DNA of 64,000 bases from NCBI GenBank assembly GCA_031216915.1, contig CM062296.1:448570287-448634286 (forward strand), written 5' to 3'. Below the pieces are notes generated by a model. That model made no database searches. It worked only from the letters and a program-made list of their open reading frames with translations, and was not told the DNA's origin. Source of the stretch: Pictodentalium vernedei. Its lineage: Eukaryota; Mollusca; Scaphopoda; Dentaliida; Dentaliidae. Of this stretch, positions 54,446 through 64,000 are shown piece after piece; position 1 is the stretch's first letter; each line of letters starts with the position of its first letter. The position numbers and the translations under genes were made by a program.

Positions 54446-54500
54446 CGGTCGTGTTCAAAGCCTTCGTCGGAGACTCCGACGGAGACTTTGAACACGACCG
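54446..54500. repeat. Near-perfect 55-bp palindrome
   Basis: Arms of 27 bases (54446-54472 and 54474-54500) pair at 25 positions with essentially no loop. The arm begins CGGTCGTGTTCAAAG. It lies about 120 bp left of the hAT copy. Such loop-free inversions are cruciform-prone. Confidence 0.75.
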
Positions 54501-54611
54501 GAAGATAAACGTGCGCGACTAATTACTCGCGGTATACGAAAAAGCGGTGCGCGATGGTGCGCTGGCGCGATCGCTCGCCGTTCCCAACGGTCACTGTATA
54601 AGTCGAGACTT

Positions 54612-54619
54612 CATGCGAT
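54612..54619. repeat. 8-bp target duplication of the hAT copy, left
   Basis: CATGCGAT, repeated exactly at 59095-59102. Confidence 0.88.
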
Positions 54620-55429
54620 TAGGGCTGCACGGTATTCGGATTTGAGTACCGGTGACGGTATTGAAAACAATACCGCGGTATACCGTGAAACAGTTCAGAT
54701 TGACACTGACAGCAACATAAAACTGAAATGCCTGACTTTTTTCTGTAAGCCCTTGACAAATGCGATGTACACAGTCCCACAGACCCAGATGAAAAAAACA
54801 ACTCATGAAATTCGGTACTTTTGACGTAGAAGAATTTCGATGTTCATTAATTTGTTGTTTTATCAGCAATCTGACAATTGTTTTAAATTATACAGATTGC
54901 GAAATTTGCAACATTTTTTGTCAAATTGCTGACAGCCATCACTGCTGTTTCATTGGGAAAACATTGTCAGCTAGTGATTGACACCAGCCTGTCATGGAAC
55001 TGAATGGTGATCACGTCTTGGGGGCGTGCTTAATATCAACAGACCAACTGATCTGACATGTGGCAGCTGACATTTGACATTGTCATGTTTGGAAGTTTAC
55101 TGCGGGAAGATAGGGGAAGGGGAGGCACTACTGTGGGCAAGTTGAACTGGCACTCAAGTTGACTCAACATTGGTCAATTCGTATCGAAGATTGGACAATT
55201 CGTTCCTAGTAAATTTAGTACCTGGTCAAGTAATAATCACAGAAGACGGGTATAATTCAGTCAATATTTATTTATTTTCACTGAGAACAGCAAGACGAAT
55301 AAATGATAAATGTATAACAATGAATAAAAAATATCTACAATGAGCACACTTGTTAATGTTATCTAAGACGAGAATCGTCTTTTCAGTCAAAAGCACGGAA
55401 CAGCAAGTACAAACAAAATGCACTATTGA

Positions 55430-56165
55430 ATTTTCCTCAACGTTTTGTTCATATTGCGAATATCATTAGATAAAATATCTAATGGTACATGTAATAGGAA
55501 CAAAACATTGCTGAAAAATTTTTGCTGGAAGCACTGAACACAAAAAACATTTTACGTGAAGCGCTGAAAGCACAAAAATGCACTAATAAATTTCCCGCAA
55601 CGTTGTGTTCCAATAGCAAGTATCATTAGATACGAATATCTAATGGTACTTGTAATAGGAACAAAACGTTGGTGAAAATTATTACTGGAAGCACTGAACA
55701 CTAATAACCTTTTACTTGAAGCACTTAAAAACACAAAAATGCACTAATAAATTTTCCGCAACGTTTTGTTCCTATTGCGAGAATCATTAGATACGAATAT
55801 CTAATGGTACTTGTAATAGGAACAAAACGTTGGTGAAAATTATTACTGGAAGCACTGAACACTAATAACCTTTTACTTGAAGCACTTAAAACACAAAAAT
55901 GCACTTATAAATTTCCCGCAACGGTTTGTTCCTATTGCGAGAATCATTAGATACGAATATCTAATGGTACTTGTAATACGAACAAAACGTTGGTGAAAAT
56001 TATTACTGGAAGCACTGAACACTAATAACCTTTTACTTGAAGCACTTAAAACACAAAAATGCACTAATAAATTTTCCACAACGTTTTGTTCCTATTGTTA
56101 GTATCATTTGATACGAATATCTAATGGTACTTGCAATAGGATCAAAACGTTGCTGAAAATTTTTA
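55430..56165. repeat. Palindromic tandem array inside the hAT element, unit 151-171 bp
   Basis: Four to five units, with CAAAACGTTGxTGAAAAT anchors at about 55501, 55672, 55823, 55983 and 56143. Each unit contains a long imperfect hairpin: ACGTTTTGTTCCTATT..ATCATTAGATA on one arm and ATCTAATGGTACTTGTAATAGGAACAAAACGT on the other, around a TACGAAT loop. Neighbouring units are nearly identical, indicating recent expansion. Confidence 0.82.
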
Positions 56166-56227
56166 CTGGAAATCCACTCTATATACGAAGTATTTTACAG
56201 AAAATAAAATATTGGCACATCTCGCAT

Positions 56228-58387
56228 TCATAAATTTGCTGCTAAGAATGATAACATATTCACTTTGTGTGGTTTAAGACAAGATCTTTTTGGTCCAACA
56301 ATCTGACCAGACTTGCTAAAAAGCCTCTCCGATGGAACACTGGTTGCACACACACAGAGATATTTTTTAGCAAATTTGGACAGGGTTGGATATTTAAATG
56401 CATTTAACTTCCACCATTCCAAAGGATTTGTTTCACTGTCGGGTGTATCTTCACCAATATATGACAAAATTTGCCTCTCAAGACCATTTGCTTTCTCACC
56501 TTGATGAGCAGACTTGTTTTTAAATAAACTGCCTATTGTTTTTTTTTCTTTTGTGTGGGCTGCTTAACACTCTCCGATATATTATCAGACATTGTCTTTT
56601 CAATCACATTCGAATCAACGTGTAAACTTTTGTCAGTCATGATTTCATTTTTGACAGACTCCAAGTGCTCACTTGACAAATATTGATGTTTGAATCTGGG
56701 ATCGAGAAATGAAGAAACAGAAATAATTTTTTGAGTCCTGTCCCCACAATACAGTTAAAACTAGAAGTCCTGTCATAAAATGCGCACAAATAGCACATTG
56801 ATATGCGCGTTAATGTACGCGTTATGGCCCAAATAAAGCTATCAAATTCTGCACACATGGCCTGTGCACAAGCAATGTTTCAGCCAATGGACCTCCGGGT
56901 AACCCGGAGGTCCATTGGCAGAAACATTGCATGTGTTTGCTATGAGTAACCAAGAGAATCTGCTGTGCTTTGGATGCCATTCGATATGGCAATTGCGCGC
57001 AATTCCAACGCGCAATTAAGCCTAGATAAGCGCACTATTCGTGACACAACTTCTAGTTTTAACTGTACTTGTCACTCATATAATTTTTAATACGTGTTTT
57101 AATGTCACTGGTGAGGGTGTGCGTATCGTCTTCTGTGCAGAGCATATCAATGTCAAGCAGTGACAGCAACGGTTTTACAGCAGAAATGCTCACATACTTT
57201 TCTGCTGATAATATGTCTGTAAAATCACCCACAGGCTCCAAAGCAGCAGTAACTGCTTCCATCACCTGACTATCCTGCCATGTGGGAACAAGGTGTGATG
57301 TGTGCCTTTCTGCACTTAGTTCCTTTCTGATAGCTGGCTCTTGTTCTAAAACGCGTTTCACCATATCATATTTTGCTCCCCATCTTGTTGGGCAGTCAGT
57401 TATTAATGAATGCTGCGGTAACCCTAGTTCTAATTGCAAAGCAGCTAAATTTCGTCTGTGCAGCCAGCTAGTTGAAAATTTGGACACAATCGACCTACAC
57501 ACACCTAGCATTCTGGAAACTCTTTTGTCATTTTTAATGGCATTGTTTACAGCAAGGTTCAGATTGTGCCCAAAACATGATAGGTGTGGCCAGTCCAGTG
57601 TTTTAACAGCACTCAAAACATTCGACCCATTGTCAGTTGTTATGCACACCAAAGTGCTTGAATCCAAATGCCATGTCTGTAAAGTCTCGTTAAGAACATT
57701 TGAGATGTTCTCACCTGTATGGTTATCAGGAAAATATAAAGTTTCCAGAACACGTGAATTTAAATTCCATTCATTATCAATAAAGTGGATAGTCAATCCA
57801 AGATATGGCACCATTCCAACAGAAGACCACAAATCAGTTGTTAGTGAGAAGAACTGGGCTTCACTAACCTCTTTCTGAACACGTTCGCGAATCTCATTGT
57901 ACAAGGCAGGTATAGCTGTATCACTAAAATAATTACGTCCAGGAAGCTTATATTTATGGTCAAATTCCTGCAGCATCTGTCTGAAATGTGGTTGTTCGAC
58001 AGTGTACATTGATACCATGTTACCAGCAAGATATCTTGTGACTGATTTAGTCAACTGGTTCCAGCGATTTGAGTTCTTCTCATAATTTGTCATATTGGCA
58101 ATTGAAGCAGCAATGGTGGGCTGCTTAGTGGCAGGACCCTGGATCAGTGTTGGCACTTCGGATTCCCTCTTTCGTTTTTTAGAGGACACTTGTGAGAATA
58201 AAATAGGATGGACGGTCTTCAAATGAGCAAATAAATTTGACGTGTTTCCACCATGAGAAACAAATTCTTTCTTGCATGTTCTACAAATAGGTTTCGTTTC
58301 ATCTTTCGGCTTTCCGTCATTTCCTGGTTCAAATCCAAAGTACGACCAAATAACTGAAGTTGTTTTGGGTTTGGTTACAAATTCCAT
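56228..58387 (-). pseudogene. hAT transposase with BED finger (ZBED-like)
   Basis: ATG at 58387. The BED zinc finger is residues about 10-55: SVIWSYFGF, ICRTCKKEF..GGNTSNLFAHLKTVH (C-x2-C...H-x4-H). The catalytic-core text includes FSLTTDLWSS, ITTDNGSNVLSAV, LSCFGHNLNLAVN and DCPTRWGAKYDMV. Coding stops at about 57068 where a MITE is inserted. It resumes below 56750 with ISVSSFLDPRFKHQYL and ends with the dimerisation domain NPLEWWKLNAFKYPTLSKFAKKYLCV..SVPSERLFSKSGQIV (56228-56467), separated by a frameshift in an A-run near 56540. All domains of the family are present; one insertion plus one frameshift make it dead. Confidence 0.9.
56752..57065. mobile_element. Tc1/mariner-type MITE nested in the hAT transposase
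   Basis: 314 bp with ends CAGTTAAAACTAGAAGT and its exact complement, flanked by TA on both sides (56750-56751 and 57066-57067). A CAGT-type start and TA target duplication are the Tc1/mariner signature. The centre is a near-perfect foldback, arms 56872-56900 and 56902-56930 (28 of 29 pair) around CCGGGTAACCCGG. No coding. Confidence 0.9.
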
Positions 58388-59094
58388 GATTTGGGATTAT
58401 TTGTGATTTATAAAATGGATTAGAGTAGATATATACTGTTTAAGAGCTTGGTTGTTTGTGTAACCGGGCCCTTACAATTCCGCAATTGGACAGATGTTGT
58501 TTTGATAAAAAAAGTAAGTGTCAGTATATTATTGTTTTGTTTGCCACTGTTTTTTATAAAGCCACACACACGCAATTGACAGAGTGTTGGTAACAATAGC
58601 CTGGCTCAGTAATTAAATGCTTATCGAGACAAGAGAGGTCGACCATGTTTTTATAGGAGTTAAACTGACAAAGACTAATTTACTTGTATCCGAATTTCTA
58701 TCGGATGAAAGCGAGTAAACCGACTAAAACAATTATGGCTTATTTTCGTAACAATAGTTTCAATAACTTTGCAGACATGGATTAGTCTTTCACTGAATCC
58801 ATTCAAATCACTCATTTACTCACGGCAGTAAGTAATACTTCTATCTGTAACTCAAAAAAATATCTTCTTTTTTATTGATGATATCCCTTGCATTTAATAT
58901 GTGTTTTCCCAATTTTCGCGCATTACATGTATTTTTATTTCAAGAATACGCGAATTTCAAATCATAATACCGGGCCCAAAAATTGTATACCGTTGCTCAC
59001 GGTATACCGGTATTCATTTTTGATGGATGGTTTTTAACCGGTGACGATTTCAATACCGGTACCAACCGGTATACCGTAATACCGTGCAGCCCTA

Positions 59095-59102
59095 CATGCG
59101 AT
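59095..59102. repeat. 8-bp target duplication of the hAT copy, right
   Basis: CATGCGAT, matching 54612-54619. Confidence 0.88.
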
Positions 59103-60107
59103 TTATCTTTCTGTCTTCACTGTTCATTGTTGTCAGCTTCTTGAACATATTACCTAATGAAGACTACTCAATTAGCCATAGCTACAGAAAAGTGACCTTT
59201 AACACCTGTCCAATAAACATATAAGTAATGAAGACTACCTAATTTTATTCTTTACTTTTTATCAATTTGTCCCTTAAAATAAACTGCAGCAGGTAACCTC
59301 TCATTGGAACGACCTCCTCGAGCTTGTTCAAAGGACAAGTTAGCCTATATGTTTTTGTTTTTTTAAATGATGATGCGACCAAATCCACTCAGCGTAATTC
59401 ACAAAATAAACAGATATCACATGTAAACTGTCTTTTTGGTGAATTTCGCTAGACGGATTTGGTCGTTTTTATAGATTAAGGCAGTGGCGTAAAAACATGG
59501 GGGGGTGTGTTACGGGGGGATATTTCCCCCACCCGCCAAATTTCCAAAAATTATTAACCCGACTAAACTCGTGGCGATGTTTGAAGTCAGTCCAAAACAA
59601 AACACAAAAGGAGAGGTGGACAAAACTGATAAATGTAGATGCTAATCTGATAACGAAAGGAGCAGAGATTCGAATTTGCAGTGTCCAGCAGTCCTCACCT
59701 GAGGAGTCGATCACCGAAGCCTCAGAATCGCTGAGAAAACAATTTTTGGCCCTCACCACCAAGAGGGGGATACACCCTCCGATAGACCCTCTTGTGGTCT
59801 CTCCCATGCACCTCGCCGCTGCACGGCTTCGATGATGCTGCGCACCATTTGTCAGCATAATTGGCACCTTCTCTGAATCCGCACTGACCCCCCCCCCCCC
59901 CACCCCACCCCCACCCCACACACACACACATTTTTGTTGTTACGACTCTGGATTAAGGTGTTCAAATGGAACATCAGCATATTTTTTTGGGGGGGGGGGA
60001 GGGGGGGGTGCGGGGTTGTTTTGTGAATCGCTAGCATTTGTTTGTTGATTTTGGGGTTCAAGTTCACTTCCAGCATCTGTGGCTATACTTCGATGGAAGC
60101 GGAATAC
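59103..60107. other. No gene seen; G/C tracts
   Basis: Contains a GGGGGG run at 59500, C tracts at 59890-59915 followed by (AC)n, and a G tract at 59989-60008. The frames seen here are low complexity. Confidence 0.45.
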
Positions 60108-60316
60108 AATACCAGTTGAAGGTAGTTGTAGGATAACCATCACACAATTTCTCTTACAGTTTCCCTTTGCGGATAATTCACCCCTGACGTCATTTGTTGG
60201 GAAACTTTCACGGAAAGCTTCCCCAAGAAATGATTCAAGGGTTGGGGAAAATACCCAGAGAGAAAACTGGATCGACTTTTTTGTGGTTATCCTACGACTT
60301 ATTTCCACTGGTACTG
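60108..60316. repeat. Short element with about 40-bp imperfect inverted ends
   Basis: The left end (ATACCAGTTGAAGGTAGTTGTAGGATAACCATCACA) and right end (reverse complement ..TACCAGTGGAAATAAGTCGTAGGATAACCACAAAA) pair at about 75 percent. TAGGATAACCA is invariant. The interior is a G/C-mixed sequence with GACGTCA. It looks like a MITE. Confidence 0.6.
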
Positions 60317-60685
60317 TAAGTTTAAAGGCAGGTCCGACCAAGTGTTAATAGTTATGCTCCCCAATGCTCCTCACTATAGAGGAGCGCCCCTAGGCCTAGG
60401 CATTGGGTGACAAAAATATAGGCCTATGTGCGACTGTGTTGGGTTGGTTGTGGTGGGGGAGGGGTGGGGGGGGGGCTGGATATTTTCGATGCATACCACA
60501 CCGTGACCATGTCACCATGTGTATCACGATACAGCTGTGATATTCAGATGTTTAATGTCCGTAGAGTATGCAGACATTGAACACCTGAATATCACAGCCT
60601 TTACTGTGTGGTATATAAGTTTAAAGGCAAGCAAGTTCGACCAATTGTTAAAAGTTATGCTCCCTAATGCTCCTTACTTCAGAGG

Positions 60686-60718
<33 letters not shown>

Positions 60719-60960
60719 TGACATTAGATGACGGGTCCTATTGTAGCAGTGAAGCAAGACTCCCATTTTCCCGGGACGCCATGGGAAGATTCACAGTTGT
60801 TGTCATTGACATAAAAATGTGTATGATTGTATTGTATGTTGGGGTGAGGAGGGGGGGCTGGTCATTTTTGACGCATATGTACGTGTATCACGATACGGCG
60901 CTGGGGTTGGGGGGGGGGGGGGCATTTTCGACGGTTATTTATGTGTAGCATGATATGCTG
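60308..60960. repeat. Diverged tandem repeat, about 310 bp, with C tract
   Basis: AAGTTTAAAGGCA..CGACCAA.TGTTAA.AGTTATGCTCC..AATGCTCCT recurs at 60308 and 60617. TTTTCGACGC-like, TGTATCACGATAC and GGGGGGCTGG blocks recur at about 60465, 60855 and 60910. A 32-base C tract occupies 60687-60718. Confidence 0.65.
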
Positions 60961-61283
60961 GTGATATTCAGATTGAGCGGGGTTTCTTCTCTCAAGTTGC
61001 ATGTTTAGAAGGGTGTCGACAGATTATGAGAATTGTATAACACTTTAAGTATCTTCGATCTTTTATTGTAGCCATTAAATATCCATGTTGCTGATACGCA
61101 TTTTGGGATATGCGGTCATTATACAGTGCTATGTGGCAGAATACAATTAATGTCACCCGTGGTTGGTTGCAGAAAAAGCTTGGTTATTTTCAATGGAGGT
61201 TTATGTCTTGACAATAATTATACTCGTCCACATATCATTGTACAATGTCAGCATAGTCATTAAACGCTTGGCAAGCGTGATCC
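60961..61283. other. No gene seen
   Basis: Short spacer left of the helicase 3' end; a few AATAAT stretches, no frame. Confidence 0.45.
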
Positions 61284-62650
61284 TTAGGACTCTAAGAAAT
61301 AATTAAGATCAAAGCCAACTCTTTCAAAACAGGGGCACTTCTGAGCACAAACAGTACAGCAGGTACAGTTCTCACATGGGCACCTACTCAGCTCACAACC
61401 AACGCAGCCGTTCTTATCTTGGTGTGTGTCTAATTCCATGTTTGAAAGTGAAAGGAAAGAGAGGACTTTGTGTCTTATGCATTCACCATTCTCATTATGA
61501 ATGAGCTCTTTAACCTCCTTGCCAGTGTTTTTCAGCGATAGAGTGAAGTTGTCATATAGTATTTGTCCAAATCCCTTCCTACCATCTCTTGCACATCGTC
61601 CGACCCCCTGCCAATAAGATAATAGAGATGTGGGGCTTCCAAAATGTATAACAATATCAACATCTGATATTTGGACACCCATTCCTAAAGCTACTGTAGC
61701 TACCAAACAACGAATTTGGCTGTCATTTCGTTTAAAATCTTTCAAAATTCGGGTTTTTGAGTCAGTGTGTGTACTCTTGTGGTACATTTCCACTAATAAA
61801 TGAATAAAGTCCTGAACATCTACGGAATAAGCTGCGTCTCCCAGACTCTCTCTTATAACTAAGAAAACCTCTGCAACAACATCGATGCTCCGACAATATA
61901 TGATGGTTTTTTTTAGACTGGCATCTATGTAATCGTATGTGTTCGATTAAAGGACTCAAGCATGAGTAATCGTTGCTTTTCTTGGTTCTTCATATCAAGA
62001 TAAATGTTTGGCCTGTCAGGAATCCGGAATACCACATCGGTTGTTTCATCGTGCAAATGTAAGTTTGTTACTATATCGTTCTTCACCTTTTGTGTGGTGG
62101 TTGCTGTCAATGCCATAACTGGAGCTCGAAAAACACTTCGAAGTTCGTGCAGCTTTTGATATTCAGGGCGGAACTCTTCTCCCCATTCAAAGATGCAATG
62201 TGCTTCATCTACTGCAAAGAGCACCATGTGTGACTGCCATACTTCGCTAAGAAATACATCTCTCCAAAAAGATTTCCTGACAGTCTCTGGTGAAGAAAAC
62301 ACAAATTGGTATTTTCCAGCTTTTACACCACTGATTTCTTCTTGACTCATCTTCGACAGGGGTCCTATTTTCACCGCAGACAACCTCCATTTTGCTAGAG
62401 CCTCTATTTGATCTTCCATCAAAGCTTTTAAAGGCGATATTACAAGCGTTATACAATTGGAATTATTCAGAACTATTGTGGGTATTACCATGCACAGGGT
62501 TTTCCCAAAACCTGTTGGGAGCAGCCCCAAAACGCTCCTGCCGTTCAATACCGATGTCGCAACTTTTATTTGCTCCTCCCTTGCGTCTAAATTAATTAAA
62601 TACTTTGATTTATTTGCCTCAAATGAGCCCTTTACTACTTCAGCAAGCAT
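61284..62650 (-). pseudogene. RecQ-like superfamily II helicase (transposon-borne)
   Basis: ATG at 62650. Helicase motifs: I LPTGFGKT, Ia ISPLKALMEDQ, Ib region FSSPETV, II AVDEAHCIFEWGEEFRPEY (DEAH), III ALTATTTQKV. Then, after a frameshift near 61930-61947, IIYCRS, V RCLVATVALGMGV and VI YWQGVGRCARDGR. The C-terminal tail is Cys-rich: CVGCELSRCPCENCTCCTVCAQKCPC. Motif order and the EW/RPEY block after DEAH are RecQ-family. Cellular RecQ helicases have RQC/HRDC domains that are not evident here. It is arranged head-to-head with the gene at 63217. I infer a mobile-element helicase, not a housekeeping gene. Confidence 0.75.
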
Positions 62651-63216
62651 TGTTAAGAACCATTTGATGATGTTTGTATGAAGAAACTAATTGACACTCG
62701 TAATAAATCCACAAAACCTGTGAATTATCGTTCTGGTTTACAACACTTTAAAATACTTTGTGAAATCAACTGGTTAAAGTTACTGTTGAAAAACGTAATA
62801 AATTGAAATTCGGTGCAATGATAAATGCTCAAATACCCACAGAACAACAAATCAATACTTTGAAATTTGACTTCAAAAAGAAAACTGTCCTGTGTTGTGG
62901 AGGCTTGCCTATTTCGCACTGGTTAGTAGGCTTTCAGAAACTGACAAATCAAAGGTTCCAGCCCTGATCAAAGTATTGTTCCATTCTTTGAAGTCGCAAA
63001 TGTTCCTACCACTATTGGTTTGGTAAAGCTGAAAAGTCTTTTGAACTGTATTCTCAAAGCAATATAAATTTCATTCATTTTTTTAAAATTTCATTATTTT
63101 ATTGCGAATGTTTAGCTGAGTTAAACAGTCCAAGTTATTCTGTAGACTGAGTGACAAGTATTACTTGGATTCTCTTTAAAATTCATTGAACATTTTCTTT
63201 ATGTTGTAAACAAAGT
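62651..63216. other. Divergent promoter region
   Basis: 566 bp between the two head-to-head genes; AT-rich, no repeat or RNA gene. It probably contains both promoters, which is inference. Confidence 0.35.
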
Positions 63217-64000
63217 ATGGAGGAGAAAACCTGTTGTAACTGTGACACACCTTTCAAAGAAAAGGGTGGAAACAAGGGATATTTAAGATTTTCCAGGGAA
63301 AACGATCTTCCACGCCATAAAAACTTTCCGGCCAGGCAAGCATTGGAAAATATAACTGACAAACGCTTCACGCCAGCTTCTTCAAAGCGTAAAGGGAAGT
63401 TTTTATGCCCTGCTTGCTGGTCAAATTTATCAGATTCAGTTTCTTATCGTCAGTCTATGGAAGACTTTGGGGAAAGACTTCTCGTGAAAGCTATGTGGCT
63501 AAAAAAATATATTCTGAAGGAGGTAACCAGAGTTTAAATGCATCTCCAAAGCTTCCTCAAGCAACAAGTACACCTATACGGAAACCAACATCCCCACGTA
63601 AGAAACTATTTAAATCAACTGCACAATCCTCTAAATGAGATCATATAGTAAACTCAATACGTTCGCGACATTACAGACGAGCAGTGAACGGTCTGTACAA
63701 GGCTTCTCCTGGATGTAAGAGACAATTTCTAAAAGCAATATCGGGTATAGTGCGTAAAGAAATCCAAGCAGTTCTACAAAGCGATTTTCCTCTTTGTCAG
63801 GATCCAACGCTGATAAACATTGGAGACTTTTCGTGGGATAAGACATTTTCTTTGTTGGGTACTTTGGCCCCTGTCTTGTTTGCAGCTCTAAAAAGTGCAA
63901 TAACTGTAAAGTCTAACAAAAACACTCTTATAAGAGGCAAACATGTCAACCTTAAACCATATCTTGGAAACATATTATCATGTCTGTTTAATGCTAGATC
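63217..64000 (+). pseudogene. Cys-rich N-terminal part of a transposase-like protein (cut by window)
   Basis: ATG at 63217. The N-terminal zinc-finger-like region has CCNCDTPF and, 60 residues on, CPACW. A linker with SPKLPQATSTPIRKPTSPRKK follows, then RHYRRAVNGLYKASPGCKRQFLKAI, EIQAVLQSDFPLC, INIGDFSWDKTFSLLGTLAPVLFAALKSAI and VNLKPYLGNIL, running off the window. One frameshift (near 63480-63530) and one in-frame TGA (63636) interrupt it unless an intron hides there. Similar architectures are known to me from uncharacterised cnidarian/mollusc repeat proteins. With the adjacent RecQ helicase this suggests an AcademH-like transposon. Confidence 0.5.

Larger units (their letters stand above)
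54620..59094 (-). mobile_element. hAT DNA transposon, complete ends
   Basis: 4475 bp, bounded by exact 17-bp terminal inverted repeats (TAGGGCTGCACGGTATT) and an 8-bp duplication CATGCGAT. Both are hAT hallmarks, as is the subterminal richness in ACCGGTAT/ATACCGGT. It encodes a BED-finger hAT transposase on the minus strand, broken by a nested MITE and at least one frameshift, so it is inactive now. The 3' side holds a palindromic tandem array (55430-56165). Confidence 0.93.

Noticed and set aside
55430-56165. Possible CRISPR-like array
   Set aside because: The units are tandem with no variable spacers of constant size, lie inside a hAT transposon, and the context is eukaryotic.
59469-59927. 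152-aa minus-strand frame
   Set aside because: Built largely on G/C homopolymers with no recognised domain and competing frames on the other strand.

Overview
The window looks like gene-poor, repeat-rich DNA from a metazoan, most plausibly a marine invertebrate. The evidence is the mix of elements: a Polinton/adintovirus-like fossil, a tyrosine-recombinase (Ngaro/DIRS-type) retroelement, several APE-type LINEs of the CR1/jockey kind (one with a 2A peptide), a BED-finger hAT transposon, a FLYWCH/MULE relic and a helicase-bearing DNA transposon. GT-AG splice signals and long arrays of diverged satellite DNA fit this. I cannot name the species. The sequence is AT-rich, with many C, G and AT homopolymer tracts.

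Layout. 1-4950: fossil Polinton-like element, mainly minus strand, cut by the left window edge (pX-like protein, minor capsid-like protein, packaging ATPase, two small conserved proteins). 5170-7280: LINE tail, a cluster of periodic palindromes and a diverged tandem array. 7286-14515: Ngaro-like element with split direct repeats (A1 - coding - B1 - A2 - B2). Its coding part is interrupted by a 1.95-kb foldback element (8489-10442) flanked by an 8-bp target duplication. 14520-31500: a decayed plus-strand LINE (about 16600-19430), palindromic MITEs, two satellite-like arrays, and a FLYWCH plus MULE-transposase relic (28318-31094) that keeps a frame-compatible intron. 31504-34910: decayed minus-strand LINE. 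35795-36770: pair of inverted 250-bp repeats. 38150-48440: roughly 500-bp satellite array, split by a 7.7-kb LINE (39021-46732) with an 11-bp target duplication. 48441-49960: pieces of other LINEs in head-to-tail order. 50380-50870: a repeat whose inverted partner lies at 29405-29690. 50992-51093: the best host-gene candidate, a first exon with a LisH-like start and a splice donor. 54612-59102: complete hAT insertion with 8-bp target duplications, an internal palindromic tandem array and a nested Tc1/mariner-type MITE. 61284-64000: minus-strand RecQ-like helicase head-to-head with a plus-strand zinc-finger protein that runs off the window, which I read as part of a helicase-encoding DNA transposon (Academ/AcademH-like is the leading guess).

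Almost all recognisable coding capacity belongs to mobile elements. The nesting gives relative ages: the foldback is younger than the Ngaro-like element, the CR1-like LINE is younger than the 500-bp satellite, and the mariner-type MITE is younger than the hAT copy.
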